From Tardiphaga robiniae (GTDB lineage: Bacteria > Pseudomonadota > Alphaproteobacteria > Rhizobiales > Xanthobacteraceae), in NCBI RefSeq assembly GCF_001618955.1, contig NZ_LVYV01000054.1:1-64000 (forward strand): a DNA stretch of 64,000 nucleotides. The letters run 5' to 3'. A program made the position numbers and the translations under genes. Position 1 is the stretch's first letter; each line of letters starts with the position of its first letter. Positions 1-8,379 of this stretch are shown piece by piece. The notes under the pieces are model-generated. The model saw only the letters and a list, made by a program, of their open reading frames with translations. It was not told where the DNA came from and searched no databases.

Positions 1-47
1 ATCTTCAACCACTGCGCCTCGTTCAATTCGTAGCGCTTCGTCGCCAT
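1..47 (-). mobile_element. IS5-like transposase, N-terminal fragment cut by window edge
   Basis: Reading leftwards from 47 the frame gives MATKRYELNEAQWLK and then leaves the window. This N-terminus (M-x-x-x-RYELxEAQW) is what I know from IS5-superfamily transposases common in Bradyrhizobium-type genomes. A GGAG lies a few bases upstream of the ATG. The end of the element should lie within about 80 bases to the right; a CTAG at 124-127 is a plausible target-type sequence, but I could not pin down the terminal inverted repeat. Only 15 codons are visible, so the family call is tentative. Confidence 0.55.
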
Positions 48-139
48 CACATGCTCCGTCCAAATCACGGAACCCTATGAATCAGCGATTAGACCTCTTG
101 GGAATCCTCAATGTCGATTGGCCCTAGGCCAGATTTCTG

Positions 140-170
140 GACCGCCGGATCGAACCGGCGGTCTTATTTC
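140..170 (+). terminator. Rho-independent terminator
   Basis: GACCGCCGG (140-148), a 6-base loop and CCGGCGGTC (155-163) form a perfect 9-bp stem followed by TTATTTCC. It points rightwards but has no visible gene before it in the window, only the start of an insertion sequence on the other strand. It probably belonged to a gene now separated from it by the insertion sequence. Confidence 0.65.
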
Positions 171-236
171 CTCAACAAACCTTCAGCAGACTCGACACGG
201 TGAAGTGCGCGCCGAGCCGGACTGAACCACGAGGAA

Positions 237-1058
237 ATGGATTTGTCTTTTCGGAACGACGACACATCGGGGGACGCGGAACGCCCATCAGGGATCCCTA
301 CGGTCAACCCCTGGGCCGCACGTCCCGCCGAGCCGCCTGCCCCATCGCAGCCCCCGCCGCCCGAGGCACCGCGCAGCAAATGGTTCAACTGGCCCTCGGT
401 CGCATTCGCGGTCGTGATATTCGGCGGCATCGGCACGCAGGCCTATCAGGAGCTCTCCAAACCGGAGGCCTGGGCCTATTGGAAAGACCTCTATATCTCG
501 CCGAGCATGGCGTCTTCGGAGGTCGCAAGTCTTGATCCGGGCAATTCGGGCCGTGGCCGTCCGGCGCTGGCGATCACGGGTGAAATCGGCCCGGCCACTG
601 CGAGCTGGTTTCGCGAAAAGCTCGATGAAGCCAAACTCGCGCCCGGCGATACCGTGCTGCTGTCGTCTCCGGGTGGAAATGTCGGCCAGGCCATCATCAT
701 GGGCGAGATCATCCGTGCGCGCGGGCTGACTACGGCGGTGGGCACGGTGGATTCGGCGGGCCGCATCAAACCGTCCTACTGCGCCAGCGCCTGCGTGATG
801 ACCTATGCCGGCGGCAAGGCCCGCATCGGCGTGGAAGGCTCGCGGCTGGGCGTTCACCGCTTCGTGTCGCCCAAGCCGGGGGCAGATCCTGTTGCGTCCG
901 CGCAGCGCACCATGGGCTATGTGCTCAGCTACATGACCAAGATGGGCGTGGCCTCGTCGGTCGTGGAAGCCATGTCAGCCACCGAGAAAATCCGCTGGCT
1001 CGGCACCAGCGAGGCCGCCGCCATGAACCTCGTCACCGATCCGGCCAGGAAGTCGTGA
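237..1058 (+). CDS. Membrane-anchored ClpP-like periplasmic protein (COG3904-like)
   Basis: 273 aa. A proline-rich cytoplasmic N-terminus (about residues 15-48) precedes one membrane segment near residues 52-67. The rest looks like a ClpP/crotonase-fold domain, with an SPGGN motif at residues 144-148 as in ClpP/SppA-type proteins and a CASAC motif at residues 182-186. In this family the serine inside the cysteine pair lies where the ClpP nucleophile would be; whether it is a protease is unknown. GAGGAA abuts the ATG unusually closely, so the TTG at 243 is an alternative start. A terminator precedes it and the next gene lies 216 bp downstream, so it is probably monocistronic. A shorter protein with the same CASAC motif is at 31054-31512. 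Confidence 0.75.
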   Translation: MDLSFRNDDTSGDAERPSGIPTVNPWAARPAEPPAPSQPPPPEAPRSKWFNWPSVAFAVVIFGGIGTQAYQELSKPEAWAYWKDLYISPSMASSEVASLDPGNSGRGRPALAITGEIGPATASWFREKLDEAKLAPGDTVLLSSPGGNVGQAIIMGEIIRARGLTTAVGTVDSAGRIKPSYCASACVMTYAGGKARIGVEGSRLGVHRFVSPKPGADPVASAQRTMGYVLSYMTKMGVASSVVEAMSATEKIRWLGTSEAAAMNLVTDPARKS

Positions 1059-1274
1059 TACCCCCGGGCCTGCGCCTGGCCCAACAAAATTTACCACCTT
1101 GAAAGGTGCATCATCGGTAGAGGCGGAAAACCGCGCCTTTACCGAATTCTTTAATCCCATCAACGGACGATATCGTCTAAGACGAGGACGCGGCTCGCAA
1201 TCCGCGCCGCCTCCAGAACCACGCCATGAGCGGTTTCGGCCCAACTCAGGGCCAGAATTCCGAAGCGAACGCGC

Positions 1275-2204
1275 GTGCAGCTGTATCTCCCGATCGCCGA
1301 CATTCCGATCAATGTGTTGCTCATCCTGGCGATGGGCGCTGCAGTCGGCTTCGTCTCCGGCATGTTCGGGATCGGCGGCGGATTCCTGATGACACCGCTG
1401 CTGATTTTCGTCGGCATCGCACCTGCAGTCTCGGTCGCCTCGGTGGCAAGCCACATTGCAGCCTCGTCTTTCTCCGGTGCGTTGTCCTATTGGCGGCGCC
1501 GCGCCATCGATCCCGCGCTTGCGAGTGTGCTTCTGACCGGCGGTGTGGTCGGCACGGCGCTCGGGGTGTGGGCCTTCACGCAGCTGCGCAATCTCGGCCA
1601 GCTCGACCTCACCATCTCGCTGTCCTATGTGATCCTGCTCACCGCCGTCGGCAGCTTGATGTTCTGGGAGGGCCTGCGCGCGCTGCTGCGCATACGGCGC
1701 GGTGATCCCGTGAACTTGCGCCGGTCCGGCAGCCATAGCTGGGTTCACGGCCTGCCGCTCAAAATGCGGTTCAAGCGCTCCAAGATCTATCTCTCGGTGA
1801 TCCCGGTGATCGCCGTCGGCCTCCTGATCGGCTTCATCGGCGCCGTGATGGGCATCGGCGGCAGCTTTATCCTGATCCCGATCCTGATCTACTGGCTGCG
1901 TATTCCAACTTCGACGGTCATCGGCACATCCATGGTGCTGACGCTGGTCACCATGATGATCGCGACATTGCTGCACGCCGTCACCAATCATCTGGTCGAT
2001 GCGGTGCTGGCCCTCATCCTGATGGTCGGCGGCGTCACCGGCGCACAATTCGGCGCCCGCGCCGGGCAAAAGATTCGCGGCGAGCATTTGCGCCTGCTGC
2101 TGGGCCTGCTGATCCTGGCGGTCGGCGTCCGCTTCGCCGTGGAACTGGTCGTTCGCCCCGCAGATCTGTTCACGATCCGCGAGACCGGAGGCGTCGCTCC
2201 ATGA
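1275..2204 (+). CDS. TauE/SafE family sulfite/organosulfonate exporter
   Basis: 309 aa inner-membrane protein with about eight hydrophobic segments in two related halves. Each half carries the family signature: GMFGIGGGF near residue 33 and GAVMGIGGSF near residue 190. Family members move sulfite, sulfoacetate or similar anions; the substrate here cannot be read. The start is GTG at 1275. It overlaps the next gene by four bases (ATGA at 2201-2204), and TIGR02186 proteins are commonly found beside this class of permease, so the two probably act together in the envelope. The 216 bp before it show no gene or clear site. Confidence 0.88.
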   Translation: MQLYLPIADIPINVLLILAMGAAVGFVSGMFGIGGGFLMTPLLIFVGIAPAVSVASVASHIAASSFSGALSYWRRRAIDPALASVLLTGGVVGTALGVWAFTQLRNLGQLDLTISLSYVILLTAVGSLMFWEGLRALLRIRRGDPVNLRRSGSHSWVHGLPLKMRFKRSKIYLSVIPVIAVGLLIGFIGAVMGIGGSFILIPILIYWLRIPTSTVIGTSMVLTLVTMMIATLLHAVTNHLVDAVLALILMVGGVTGAQFGARAGQKIRGEHLRLLLGLLILAVGVRFAVELVVRPADLFTIRETGGVAP

Positions 2205-2974
2205 TACGCGCGCTCCCGATCATCGCCGCACTCGGCATCGGAATGCTCGCTCCGGCCCGCGCCGAACAACTGATTGTCTCGGTGTCGAACCATCGTGTGA
2301 CCGTGACGCCGAATTATGCCGGCGAGGAACTGGTGCTGTTCGGCGCTGTCGAGAAAGACGACAAGACACCGCCCGGCCGCAACAACTACAATCTCGTCGT
2401 CACCGTCAACGGGCCGCGCACCGACCTCATGACCCGGCGCAAGGAACGTCGCTTCGGCATCTGGATCAACACGGATTCGCGCCAGTTTCTGCAGGTGCCG
2501 TCCTATCTCGCTGTGTTTTCCAACCGTCCTATGGACGCCATCGCGCCTGCCGACGTACAGCGCCGCCAGCAGCTCGGAATCAACAACGTCCTGCTGACTC
2601 AGCGCGTCGGCACCGACTATGCCGACGTTGTCGCCACTGACCCGTTCCGGAGCGCCTTTGTGCGACTGCGCAAGGAACACGGACTGTATCGTGAGGAGAC
2701 CTCAGCGGTGACATTCCTGACACCGACGCTGTTCCGAACCAGTATTCCCCTGCCCGCCGAAGTCCCCATCGGAACCTACGATGTCGAGATCAAACTGTTC
2801 GCCGACGGTGCGCTGATCTCGAAAGCGGAGACGGCCTTCGACATCGTCAAGGTCGGCTTCGAGCAGTTCGTCGCCAATGCCGCGCGCAATCACGGTTTCA
2901 TCTACGGGCTGCTCACCGCCGCGATGGCACTGATGTCCGGCTGGGCCGCGTCGATTGTGTTCAGGCGGGATTAA
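2201..2974 (+). CDS. TIGR02186 family envelope protein
   Basis: 257 aa with a signal peptide (cleavage after PARA, near residue 21), a long extracytoplasmic region of mostly beta character, and one C-terminal membrane segment (about residues 232-254) that would anchor it in the inner membrane. It matches the conserved family named TIGR02186, whose function is not established. Its start overlaps the stop of the TauE/SafE gene, so translation is probably coupled. It converges with the NRAMP-like gene and overlaps its stop by four bases, leaving no room for a terminator between them. Confidence 0.8.
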   Translation: MIRALPIIAALGIGMLAPARAEQLIVSVSNHRVTVTPNYAGEELVLFGAVEKDDKTPPGRNNYNLVVTVNGPRTDLMTRRKERRFGIWINTDSRQFLQVPSYLAVFSNRPMDAIAPADVQRRQQLGINNVLLTQRVGTDYADVVATDPFRSAFVRLRKEHGLYREETSAVTFLTPTLFRTSIPLPAEVPIGTYDVEIKLFADGALISKAETAFDIVKVGFEQFVANAARNHGFIYGLLTAAMALMSGWAASIVFRRD

Positions 2975-4275
2975 AGAAAGATTCCGGCGACCATCGCCAC
3001 CACACTGATGGCCATTGCTGCAGTCGACAACCAACCGAGCCAGTGCAACGGCCCCTTGATCACAAAATCACCCATCACATCCTTGCGGCGTGACATCACC
3101 ATCAGCAGCACCATCACCGGCACTGCCAGAACGCCGTTGATGACGGCGCTCCAGTACAGCGCCGAGATCGGGTTGATCGAGGTGAAATTCAGCGCGATCC
3201 CGATCACGGCGGACAGAGCCAGCACCGAGTAGAACGCCACAGCCTCGCGCGGTTTACGATCAAGACCGACCAGCCAACGCTGGCCCTCGCCCACGGCATA
3301 GGCAGTCGAGCCCGCAAGCACCGGAATCGCCAACAGACCCGTGCCGACAATGCCGAGCGCAAAGATCCACTCCGCGAATACTCCGGCGATCGGACGCAAG
3401 GCTTCAGCCGCCTGCGCCGAACTCTCGATATCCGTCTTGCCGGAGGCATTGAGCGTAGCCGCAGCCGTGATGATGATCGACACCGCGATCAGGTTCGAAA
3501 ATGCCATGCCGACGATCGTGTCGGCGCGAATGCGCGAAAACTCCATCGCCGCACCAATCGGCCTCTCGAGCAACGGAGCCTTGGCGGGATCGATACGTTC
3601 GTCCTCCGCCTCCTGCGAGGCCTGCCAGAAGAACAGATATGGCGAAATCGTCGTCCCGAGAATGGCGACTATGGTGGTGAGATACGAGCCGCTCCAGGTG
3701 ATTTGTGGCAGCAGGATGCCTGTGAGAGCCGCGCTCCAGTCGACCTTCACCACCGCAAGCGCGGCGACATAGGAGAACAGGCAGAGCGTCAGCCACTTCA
3801 GCACAGAAACATAGCGCTTGTAGTCGAAGAAGATTTGCGCGCCCACCGAGAGCACGCCGAACAGAACGACATAGACGATGCCGTGACCTCCAACGAGCAG
3901 CTTGGTGGCGTCGGCCATGGCGCCGAGATCGGCTGCGATGTTGACGGTGTTGGTGATGAAGAGCAGCGACACGATGAGATGAAGCAGCGATTCCGGATAA
4001 TGCCGGCAGACATTGCCTGAAATGCCACGGCCTGTGACGCGGCCAACGCGTCCGGAAATTTCCTGAATCGCGACCATCAGCGGAAAGGTCAGCAGCATGG
4101 TCCAGCCGATGCCGTAACCAAGTTGTGCCCCGGCTTGGCTATAGGTGCCGATGCCGGAAGGATCGTCGTCGGAGGCGCCGGTGATCAGACCAGGGCCAAG
4201 CCGTTTCAGAAAGCCTTTCGGACCAGTAGCCTCTGCCTCCTGATCATCAGGCTTCTCGCTGGACTGGTCCGACAT
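2971..4275 (-). CDS. NRAMP-like divalent metal transporter, atypical clade
   Basis: 434 aa, about eleven hydrophobic segments. The first membrane helix carries DDDPSGIGT (residues 36-44) where classical NRAMP/MntH proteins have DPGN. The sixth helix has TISPYLFFWQAS instead of the classical MPH metal-binding motif. The fold family is clear, but the two substitutions mean that Mn/Fe transport cannot be assumed; Mg or another ion is possible. A charged cytoplasmic tail of about 20 residues precedes helix 1. It has its own promoter region at most 75 bp long before the MBL gene, and no MntR box was recognised. Confidence 0.82.
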   Translation of the reverse strand: MSDQSSEKPDDQEAEATGPKGFLKRLGPGLITGASDDDPSGIGTYSQAGAQLGYGIGWTMLLTFPLMVAIQEISGRVGRVTGRGISGNVCRHYPESLLHLIVSLLFITNTVNIAADLGAMADATKLLVGGHGIVYVVLFGVLSVGAQIFFDYKRYVSVLKWLTLCLFSYVAALAVVKVDWSAALTGILLPQITWSGSYLTTIVAILGTTISPYLFFWQASQEAEDERIDPAKAPLLERPIGAAMEFSRIRADTIVGMAFSNLIAVSIIITAAATLNASGKTDIESSAQAAEALRPIAGVFAEWIFALGIVGTGLLAIPVLAGSTAYAVGEGQRWLVGLDRKPREAVAFYSVLALSAVIGIALNFTSINPISALYWSAVINGVLAVPVMVLLMVMSRRKDVMGDFVIKGPLHWLGWLSTAAMAISVVAMVAGIFL

Positions 4276-4348
4276 CTGATCCCTGCCATCTCACCGCTCG
4301 GCAACGTGCCGTCGCAGCTAACGTTCCGAGTCAGGAACTGGCAATGGG

Positions 4349-5113
4349 CTAGATGAAGGTCCGCACACCCGGCTCGAGGATACGCAGACGGGCACCGAAG
4401 CCGAGCGTATCGAAGGATGCGCGCAGGTCGCCGGCGGTCTGTTTGAAATGCGCCCATCCATCGGTGTGGACCGGCACAATCGTCGCATCGGGAAACGCGC
4501 GCGCCGTCTCGATCGTGTCGTTGGTGTCCATGGTGAGGTGGAATGGCCCGCGGGTTTGCGCCGCGCCGGCAAAGGGCAACACCACGCCGGCTGGAAAACG
4601 CCGCGCGACCTCGGCGACGCCATCGAACCAGACAGTGTCGCCTGTAATGTAGATCGGCCTGCTCCCCGGCGCATTCGAGCTCAGCACGAATCCGATGACA
4701 TCGCCTGACAGCGGCTCGATTCCGGCCGGGCCATGACGCGCGGGCGTCGCGGTGATCGTCAGCGATCGACCATCCTTGCCTGTAAGCTCGGTGCTGTCCC
4801 ATGGCGCGAGACCTTTGACATCCCCACCGAGGCGCCTGGCGCCCGCAATGGTTGTCAGCACGCGCGGCGCGTGGCGCAGGAAATCGCGCCCGGAATTATC
4901 AAGGTTGTCGGAGTGCTGATCGTGACTGAGCAGCACCGCGTCAACCGCGCCGACTTGCGCGGCGGAGATCGCGGGACCGACGAGTTTTTCCAGCGTGACA
5001 TGCGGCAGCTTGTAAGCGCCCGGATGATCGAAAGTCGGATCGGTGAGCAGCCGGAAGCCGTCGAATTCAATCAGCGCGGTGGGTCCGCCAATCAGAGTGA
5101 TGGTGAGAGACAT
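4349..5113 (-). CDS. MBL-fold metallo-hydrolase (UlaG-like)
   Basis: 254 aa, a cytoplasmic beta-lactamase-fold hydrolase. The metal motif reads SHDQHSDNLD, where the classical pattern is HxHxDH. Further ligands are probably the H in PARHGPAG and the D in YITGDTVWFDG. The C-terminal PVHTDGWAHF also fits the UlaG-like group. The substrate is unknown. It lies three bases downstream of the EamA transporter gene on the same strand, so the two are likely cotranscribed from the promoter facing the LysR gene. The odd metal motif may lower activity or alter metal choice. Confidence 0.78.
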   Translation of the reverse strand: MSLTITLIGGPTALIEFDGFRLLTDPTFDHPGAYKLPHVTLEKLVGPAISAAQVGAVDAVLLSHDQHSDNLDNSGRDFLRHAPRVLTTIAGARRLGGDVKGLAPWDSTELTGKDGRSLTITATPARHGPAGIEPLSGDVIGFVLSSNAPGSRPIYITGDTVWFDGVAEVARRFPAGVVLPFAGAAQTRGPFHLTMDTNDTIETARAFPDATIVPVHTDGWAHFKQTAGDLRASFDTLGFGARLRILEPGVRTFI

Positions 5114-5116
5114 GAG

Positions 5117-6043
5117 CTACTCCTGTCGCAGGGGTGCTGGTGAAGCGGCCGGTCTGGTGACGAGATAGATACCGAGGGCGACCGGGACGATCCCCAGGAG
5201 ATCACGACTTTCGACATGCTCGCCGAGCACTATCCAGGCGAACAGCATGCCGAGGGGCGGCATCAGGAAGTGATAGGCGCTGGCAGCGGTGGCGCCGCAG
5301 GTCTTCAGGAGGTGGAACCACAGCAGATAACCGAGGATAGAACCGCCCAATGTCAGGAATGCAAACGAACCGATCAATCGCGCACTCGGCACGATCGCGC
5401 CAATATCGGAAAACGTGAGCGCCACCGGGATCAGCACCACGCCGGCCACCAGATTCTGCACGCCATTGCCGAGCCACAGGCTGCCCTTCGGAGCCAGCAG
5501 CTTGAACAGGATCGTCCCGGTCACGATGGACGCGAGCGATGCCAGCGTGAATACAATGCCGTGCGCGCTGTCGGTGCCCACCGATATGCGGTGCCAGACG
5601 ATCGAGGCGACGCCGGCGATGCCAAGCAAGAGCCCGGCGACCTTGCGTCCGGTGAGCGGCTCCTTCAGCAACAGCGCTGCGAACACAGCCGTAAACACCG
5701 GGTTTGCGCTGACGACCAGACCGCCGAGACCGGCGGAGATGGTTTGCAGGCCGGTATAGCCGAGGCCGAGATACAGCGCGTTATTGGCCAGGCCGATGAC
5801 GGCGTAAGCCGCGACATCGCGCCAGGACAGCGACCAGGCACCGCGGCGCAGGGCGGAAATGCCAAGGATCAGAACACCAGCGAGCGAGAACCGCGCGGCG
5901 AGCAAAATGAGTGGCGGGCAATCGGTGACAGCGATCTTCCCAGCGACAAAGGAGAAACTCCAAAGCAGACAGAAGATGCCGATATAGATCGGCAGCGGAT
6001 TGAAGGCGGCACGGGGAACCGCGACTGACGGCGCGAGGGACAT
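5117..6043 (-). CDS. EamA/DMT-family transporter
   Basis: 308 aa inner-membrane protein with about ten membrane segments in two EamA repeats. The first repeat ends near the ANPVFTAVFAALLLKEPLTGRK segment, and the second has the corresponding LMPPLGMLFAWIVLGE. Members export amino acids, nucleotides or drugs; the substrate cannot be read. It is divergent from the LysR gene with a shared 95-bp region that holds a LysR-type box, so it is the likely regulatory target. The MBL gene follows three bases after its stop. Confidence 0.85.
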   Translation of the reverse strand: MSLAPSVAVPRAAFNPLPIYIGIFCLLWSFSFVAGKIAVTDCPPLILLAARFSLAGVLILGISALRRGAWSLSWRDVAAYAVIGLANNALYLGLGYTGLQTISAGLGGLVVSANPVFTAVFAALLLKEPLTGRKVAGLLLGIAGVASIVWHRISVGTDSAHGIVFTLASLASIVTGTILFKLLAPKGSLWLGNGVQNLVAGVVLIPVALTFSDIGAIVPSARLIGSFAFLTLGGSILGYLLWFHLLKTCGATAASAYHFLMPPLGMLFAWIVLGEHVESRDLLGIVPVALGIYLVTRPAASPAPLRQE

Positions 6044-6098
6044 CGGAAATCTCCTTTTCCGCTGGTCTATGCGCCCGCCTTCCCATTTGGAAATTAAA

Positions 6099-6115
6099 TG
6101 ATATACTTGTTATCA
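6099..6115. promoter_or_regulatory. LysR-type box between divergent genes
   Basis: TGATA (6099-6103), seven bases, then TATCA (6111-6115) form an inverted repeat in an AT-rich patch 24 bases before the LysR start. Its spacing fits the T-N11-A pattern typical of LysR operators. Autoregulation and control of the divergent transporter are inferred. Confidence 0.5.
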
Positions 6116-6138
6116 GTTGAAAAACGAATGGACGGCCG

Positions 6139-7002
6139 ATGCTGGATCTCGAACTCCTGCGCAGCTTCGTCTCGGTGGTCGATGCTCGCGGCTTTACCCG
6201 CGCCGGCGAGCGCGTTCACCGCACCCAATCCACCGTCAGCCAGCAGATCAAGCGGCTGGAAGAGGATATCGGCCAGCCGCTGCTGAACCGCAGCGGCAAG
6301 GACGTGACGCCGACCGAAGCCGGCGAGCGGCTGTTGTCCTATGCGCGCCGGCTGCTGGCGCTGGCAGAGGAAGCCCGCGACGTACTGGCGCGGCCGACCA
6401 ATGAAGGCGCTGTCAGGCTCGGCATCCCCGAGGATTTCGCGGCCTATCGTCTGACCGAATTACTGGCGAATTTTTCGCGGTCGCGGCCCGGCTTGCGGCT
6501 CGACGTGCGCGCCGACCAGAGCACGTATTTGCGCCGCGATCTCGAACGCGGCGAACTCGACCTGGCACTGTTCAAGCGCGCCGCTGGCGAGAAAGGTGGC
6601 ATCGCAGTGTGGCCCGAGCGGATCCATTGGGTCACGAGCAAGGCGCATCCGATCGACCCCGCCATCCGGTCGGTCCCGTTGATTGGCTTTCCCGCCGGCT
6701 GCCTTTACCGGACCCGCGCGATCCATGCCATCGAGGCGGCAGGCCGCAGTTGGCACATGGCCTATACGAGCTCCGGCCTCGCCGGGATCCAGGCCGCGGT
6801 CGCCGCCGGACTTGGCCTCAGTATCCTGTCCGACATGGCTATCCAGGCCGACCATCGCATCTTGACGGCGAAAGAAGGCTTCGCGCCGATCGACCAGACT
6901 GAAGTGACGCTGATGGCCGCCCCCGATGCGAGCCCGGCAACGCTGCGGCTTGCCGACCACCTCGCCGAGTTCTGCGATACGGTGCAGGCGAAGGCGGCGT
7001 AA
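6139..7002 (+). CDS. LysR-family transcriptional regulator
   Basis: 287 aa. A winged helix-turn-helix occupies residues 1-60 (RTQSTVSQQIKRLEEDIGQP is the recognition region), followed by a periplasmic-binding-protein-like effector domain from about residue 90. It is divergent from the EamA transporter, a common arrangement in which the regulator controls the transporter. The effector is unknown. The ATG at 6139 fits the family N-terminus MLDLELLRSFV. The gene is full length. Confidence 0.88.
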   Translation: MLDLELLRSFVSVVDARGFTRAGERVHRTQSTVSQQIKRLEEDIGQPLLNRSGKDVTPTEAGERLLSYARRLLALAEEARDVLARPTNEGAVRLGIPEDFAAYRLTELLANFSRSRPGLRLDVRADQSTYLRRDLERGELDLALFKRAAGEKGGIAVWPERIHWVTSKAHPIDPAIRSVPLIGFPAGCLYRTRAIHAIEAAGRSWHMAYTSSGLAGIQAAVAAGLGLSILSDMAIQADHRILTAKEGFAPIDQTEVTLMAAPDASPATLRLADHLAEFCDTVQAKAA

Positions 7003-7082
7003 GGCCGCTCTTTCTTTTAAATACTCGTCGGTTTGCAAGGCCATGGAAGCCATGCTTCAGACACGAGCCTAAGGAGCCCTCC

Positions 7083-7616
7083 ATGCCGGCATCCAACGCT
7101 GTTACTGTCGAGGCTCTGAGTCCCACTTCGTTCGAGCCCTTCGGATGGGTGCTCGGCAAAACCGATCCGCTCAAAAAAGACGCGGTCGGTTTTCGAAGCC
7201 CGGCGAGCGATTTCTAGCACGAACACTTCTTTGATCCCGGCACGGGAGGCGACACCGAGGTCTTGTGGGTGGAATACCGTGACAACAATCCGCTTGTCTC
7301 AAAGCTCGAGGTCCATCACATGACCCAGCAGGCCGTCGTGCCTCTCACGAAAGAGATCGTTCAGGTCCTTTGCTTGAGTGACGTAAACCAGCGGCCGGAT
7401 TTGTCGACCCTCCGAGCGTATCGCTTGTCTCCCGGCGTCGGAATCTGCATGCGCGCCGGCGTTTGGCACGCAACACGCGCCGACGATGCGACGTGCCTGA
7501 TGCTGACCCGTCGCTCGACGACGGAGGATCTCATTGACCATCTCGTCAATGATCGCCCGGCGAAGGAGTCCACCATCTCGGAGATCACACCCGTTCACCT
7601 CGACACAGACGGCTAG
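7083..7616 (+). pseudogene. Ureidoglycolate lyase family gene interrupted by an amber codon
   Basis: From ATG at 7083 the frame reads 44 codons, hits TAG at 7215-7217, and continues open for 132 more codons to 7616. Both halves match the AllA/ureidoglycolate lyase family: the N-terminus has the SFEPFGWVL motif, and the C-terminal part has PDLSTLRAY and GVWHA, as in E. coli AllA. The stop falls in SDF-stop-HEHFFDPG, where a tryptophan (TGG) is likely. The enzyme releases glyoxylate and urea from ureidoglycolate in allantoin use. A TTG at 7263 could start a shortened protein, but that would lack the first third of the fold. A sequencing error or readthrough cannot be excluded. Confidence 0.75.
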
Positions 7617-7646
7617 GCGACTGCATCGACACGCATCGCGTGTTCG

Positions 7647-8339
7647 CTAACAGCAGCGCGATGCGGCGATGGCGTGCATGCGCCGGTCGCCGAGCACGTG
7701 AGCGACGAAGCCGAGAGTCTGGAAGATTCGCGCAAATGCCGCATCGCGGATGTTGAGCCCGCCGGTATAGGCGCCGAAGGCCGGCATCACCGCGCGGGTG
7801 CCGTCGCTCGCAAAGCAACGCCGTTCGACCGCGCGACCGCGCGTGCTGACGCGCGCCTTTGGATGCAGGTGACCGGCAATCTCTCCGGCAGCACCAGTCG
7901 GCTCATGACGGAAGGTGATCGGGCCGATGGCGACTTCTTCAGCGACGGTGCCGCCGAGATCCGGCGGCAATGCAGGATCGTGATTGCCTGAGATCCAGAT
8001 CCAGTCACGGCGCATCTGCAATGCGGTCAGCAGGTCGCGATTGGCCCGTGACAACCTCTCATGGGCATCGCGATCGTGGAAACTGTCGCCGAGCGCGATC
8101 ACCGTGCGCGGATCGTGACGCGCGATCACCGCACCAAGGCGGCCGAGTGTCGCGATCGTATCGTAGGGCGGGAGCAGCACGCCGCGATTGGCATAGCTGG
8201 ATCCCTTTTCGAGATGCAGATCGGACACCACGAGAAGTTTCTGCTCTTCCCAATACAAAGCACCCGACAGATCCGCAGCCAGCGTGACGCCGGCGATGCT
8301 GACGGTGCTCATGTCGATTGTATGGGTCTCAACGCGCAT
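7647..8339 (-). CDS. pdeM: Ligase-associated DNA damage response endonuclease PdeM
   Basis: 230 aa metallophosphoesterase. The metal motifs are in order: SDLHLEKG, GDSFHD, SGNHD and GHLHPKA. This is the family annotated as ligase-associated DNA damage response endonuclease, normally encoded with an Lhr-type helicase, an MBL-fold exonuclease and an ATP-dependent ligase. It follows the helicase gene after 40 bp on the same strand and is probably cotranscribed. The ATG at 8312 (MSTVSIAG) is an alternative start. The exonuclease and ligase partners are at 18307-21020. The physiological substrate is not established. Confidence 0.88.
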   Translation of the reverse strand: MRVETHTIDMSTVSIAGVTLAADLSGALYWEEQKLLVVSDLHLEKGSSYANRGVLLPPYDTIATLGRLGAVIARHDPRTVIALGDSFHDRDAHERLSRANRDLLTALQMRRDWIWISGNHDPALPPDLGGTVAEEVAIGPITFRHEPTGAAGEIAGHLHPKARVSTRGRAVERRCFASDGTRAVMPAFGAYTGGLNIRDAAFARIFQTLGFVAHVLGDRRMHAIAASRCC

Positions 8340-8379
8340 GATGTCTTTTAGAACGGATGCGAGATTCGCAAAACCCGTC

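Noticed and set aside
975-2087. 370-codon open frame on the minus strand
   Set aside because: Shadow of the TauE/SafE gene; His/Asp/Gln-rich composition typical of antisense frames in high-GC DNA and no recognisable domain.
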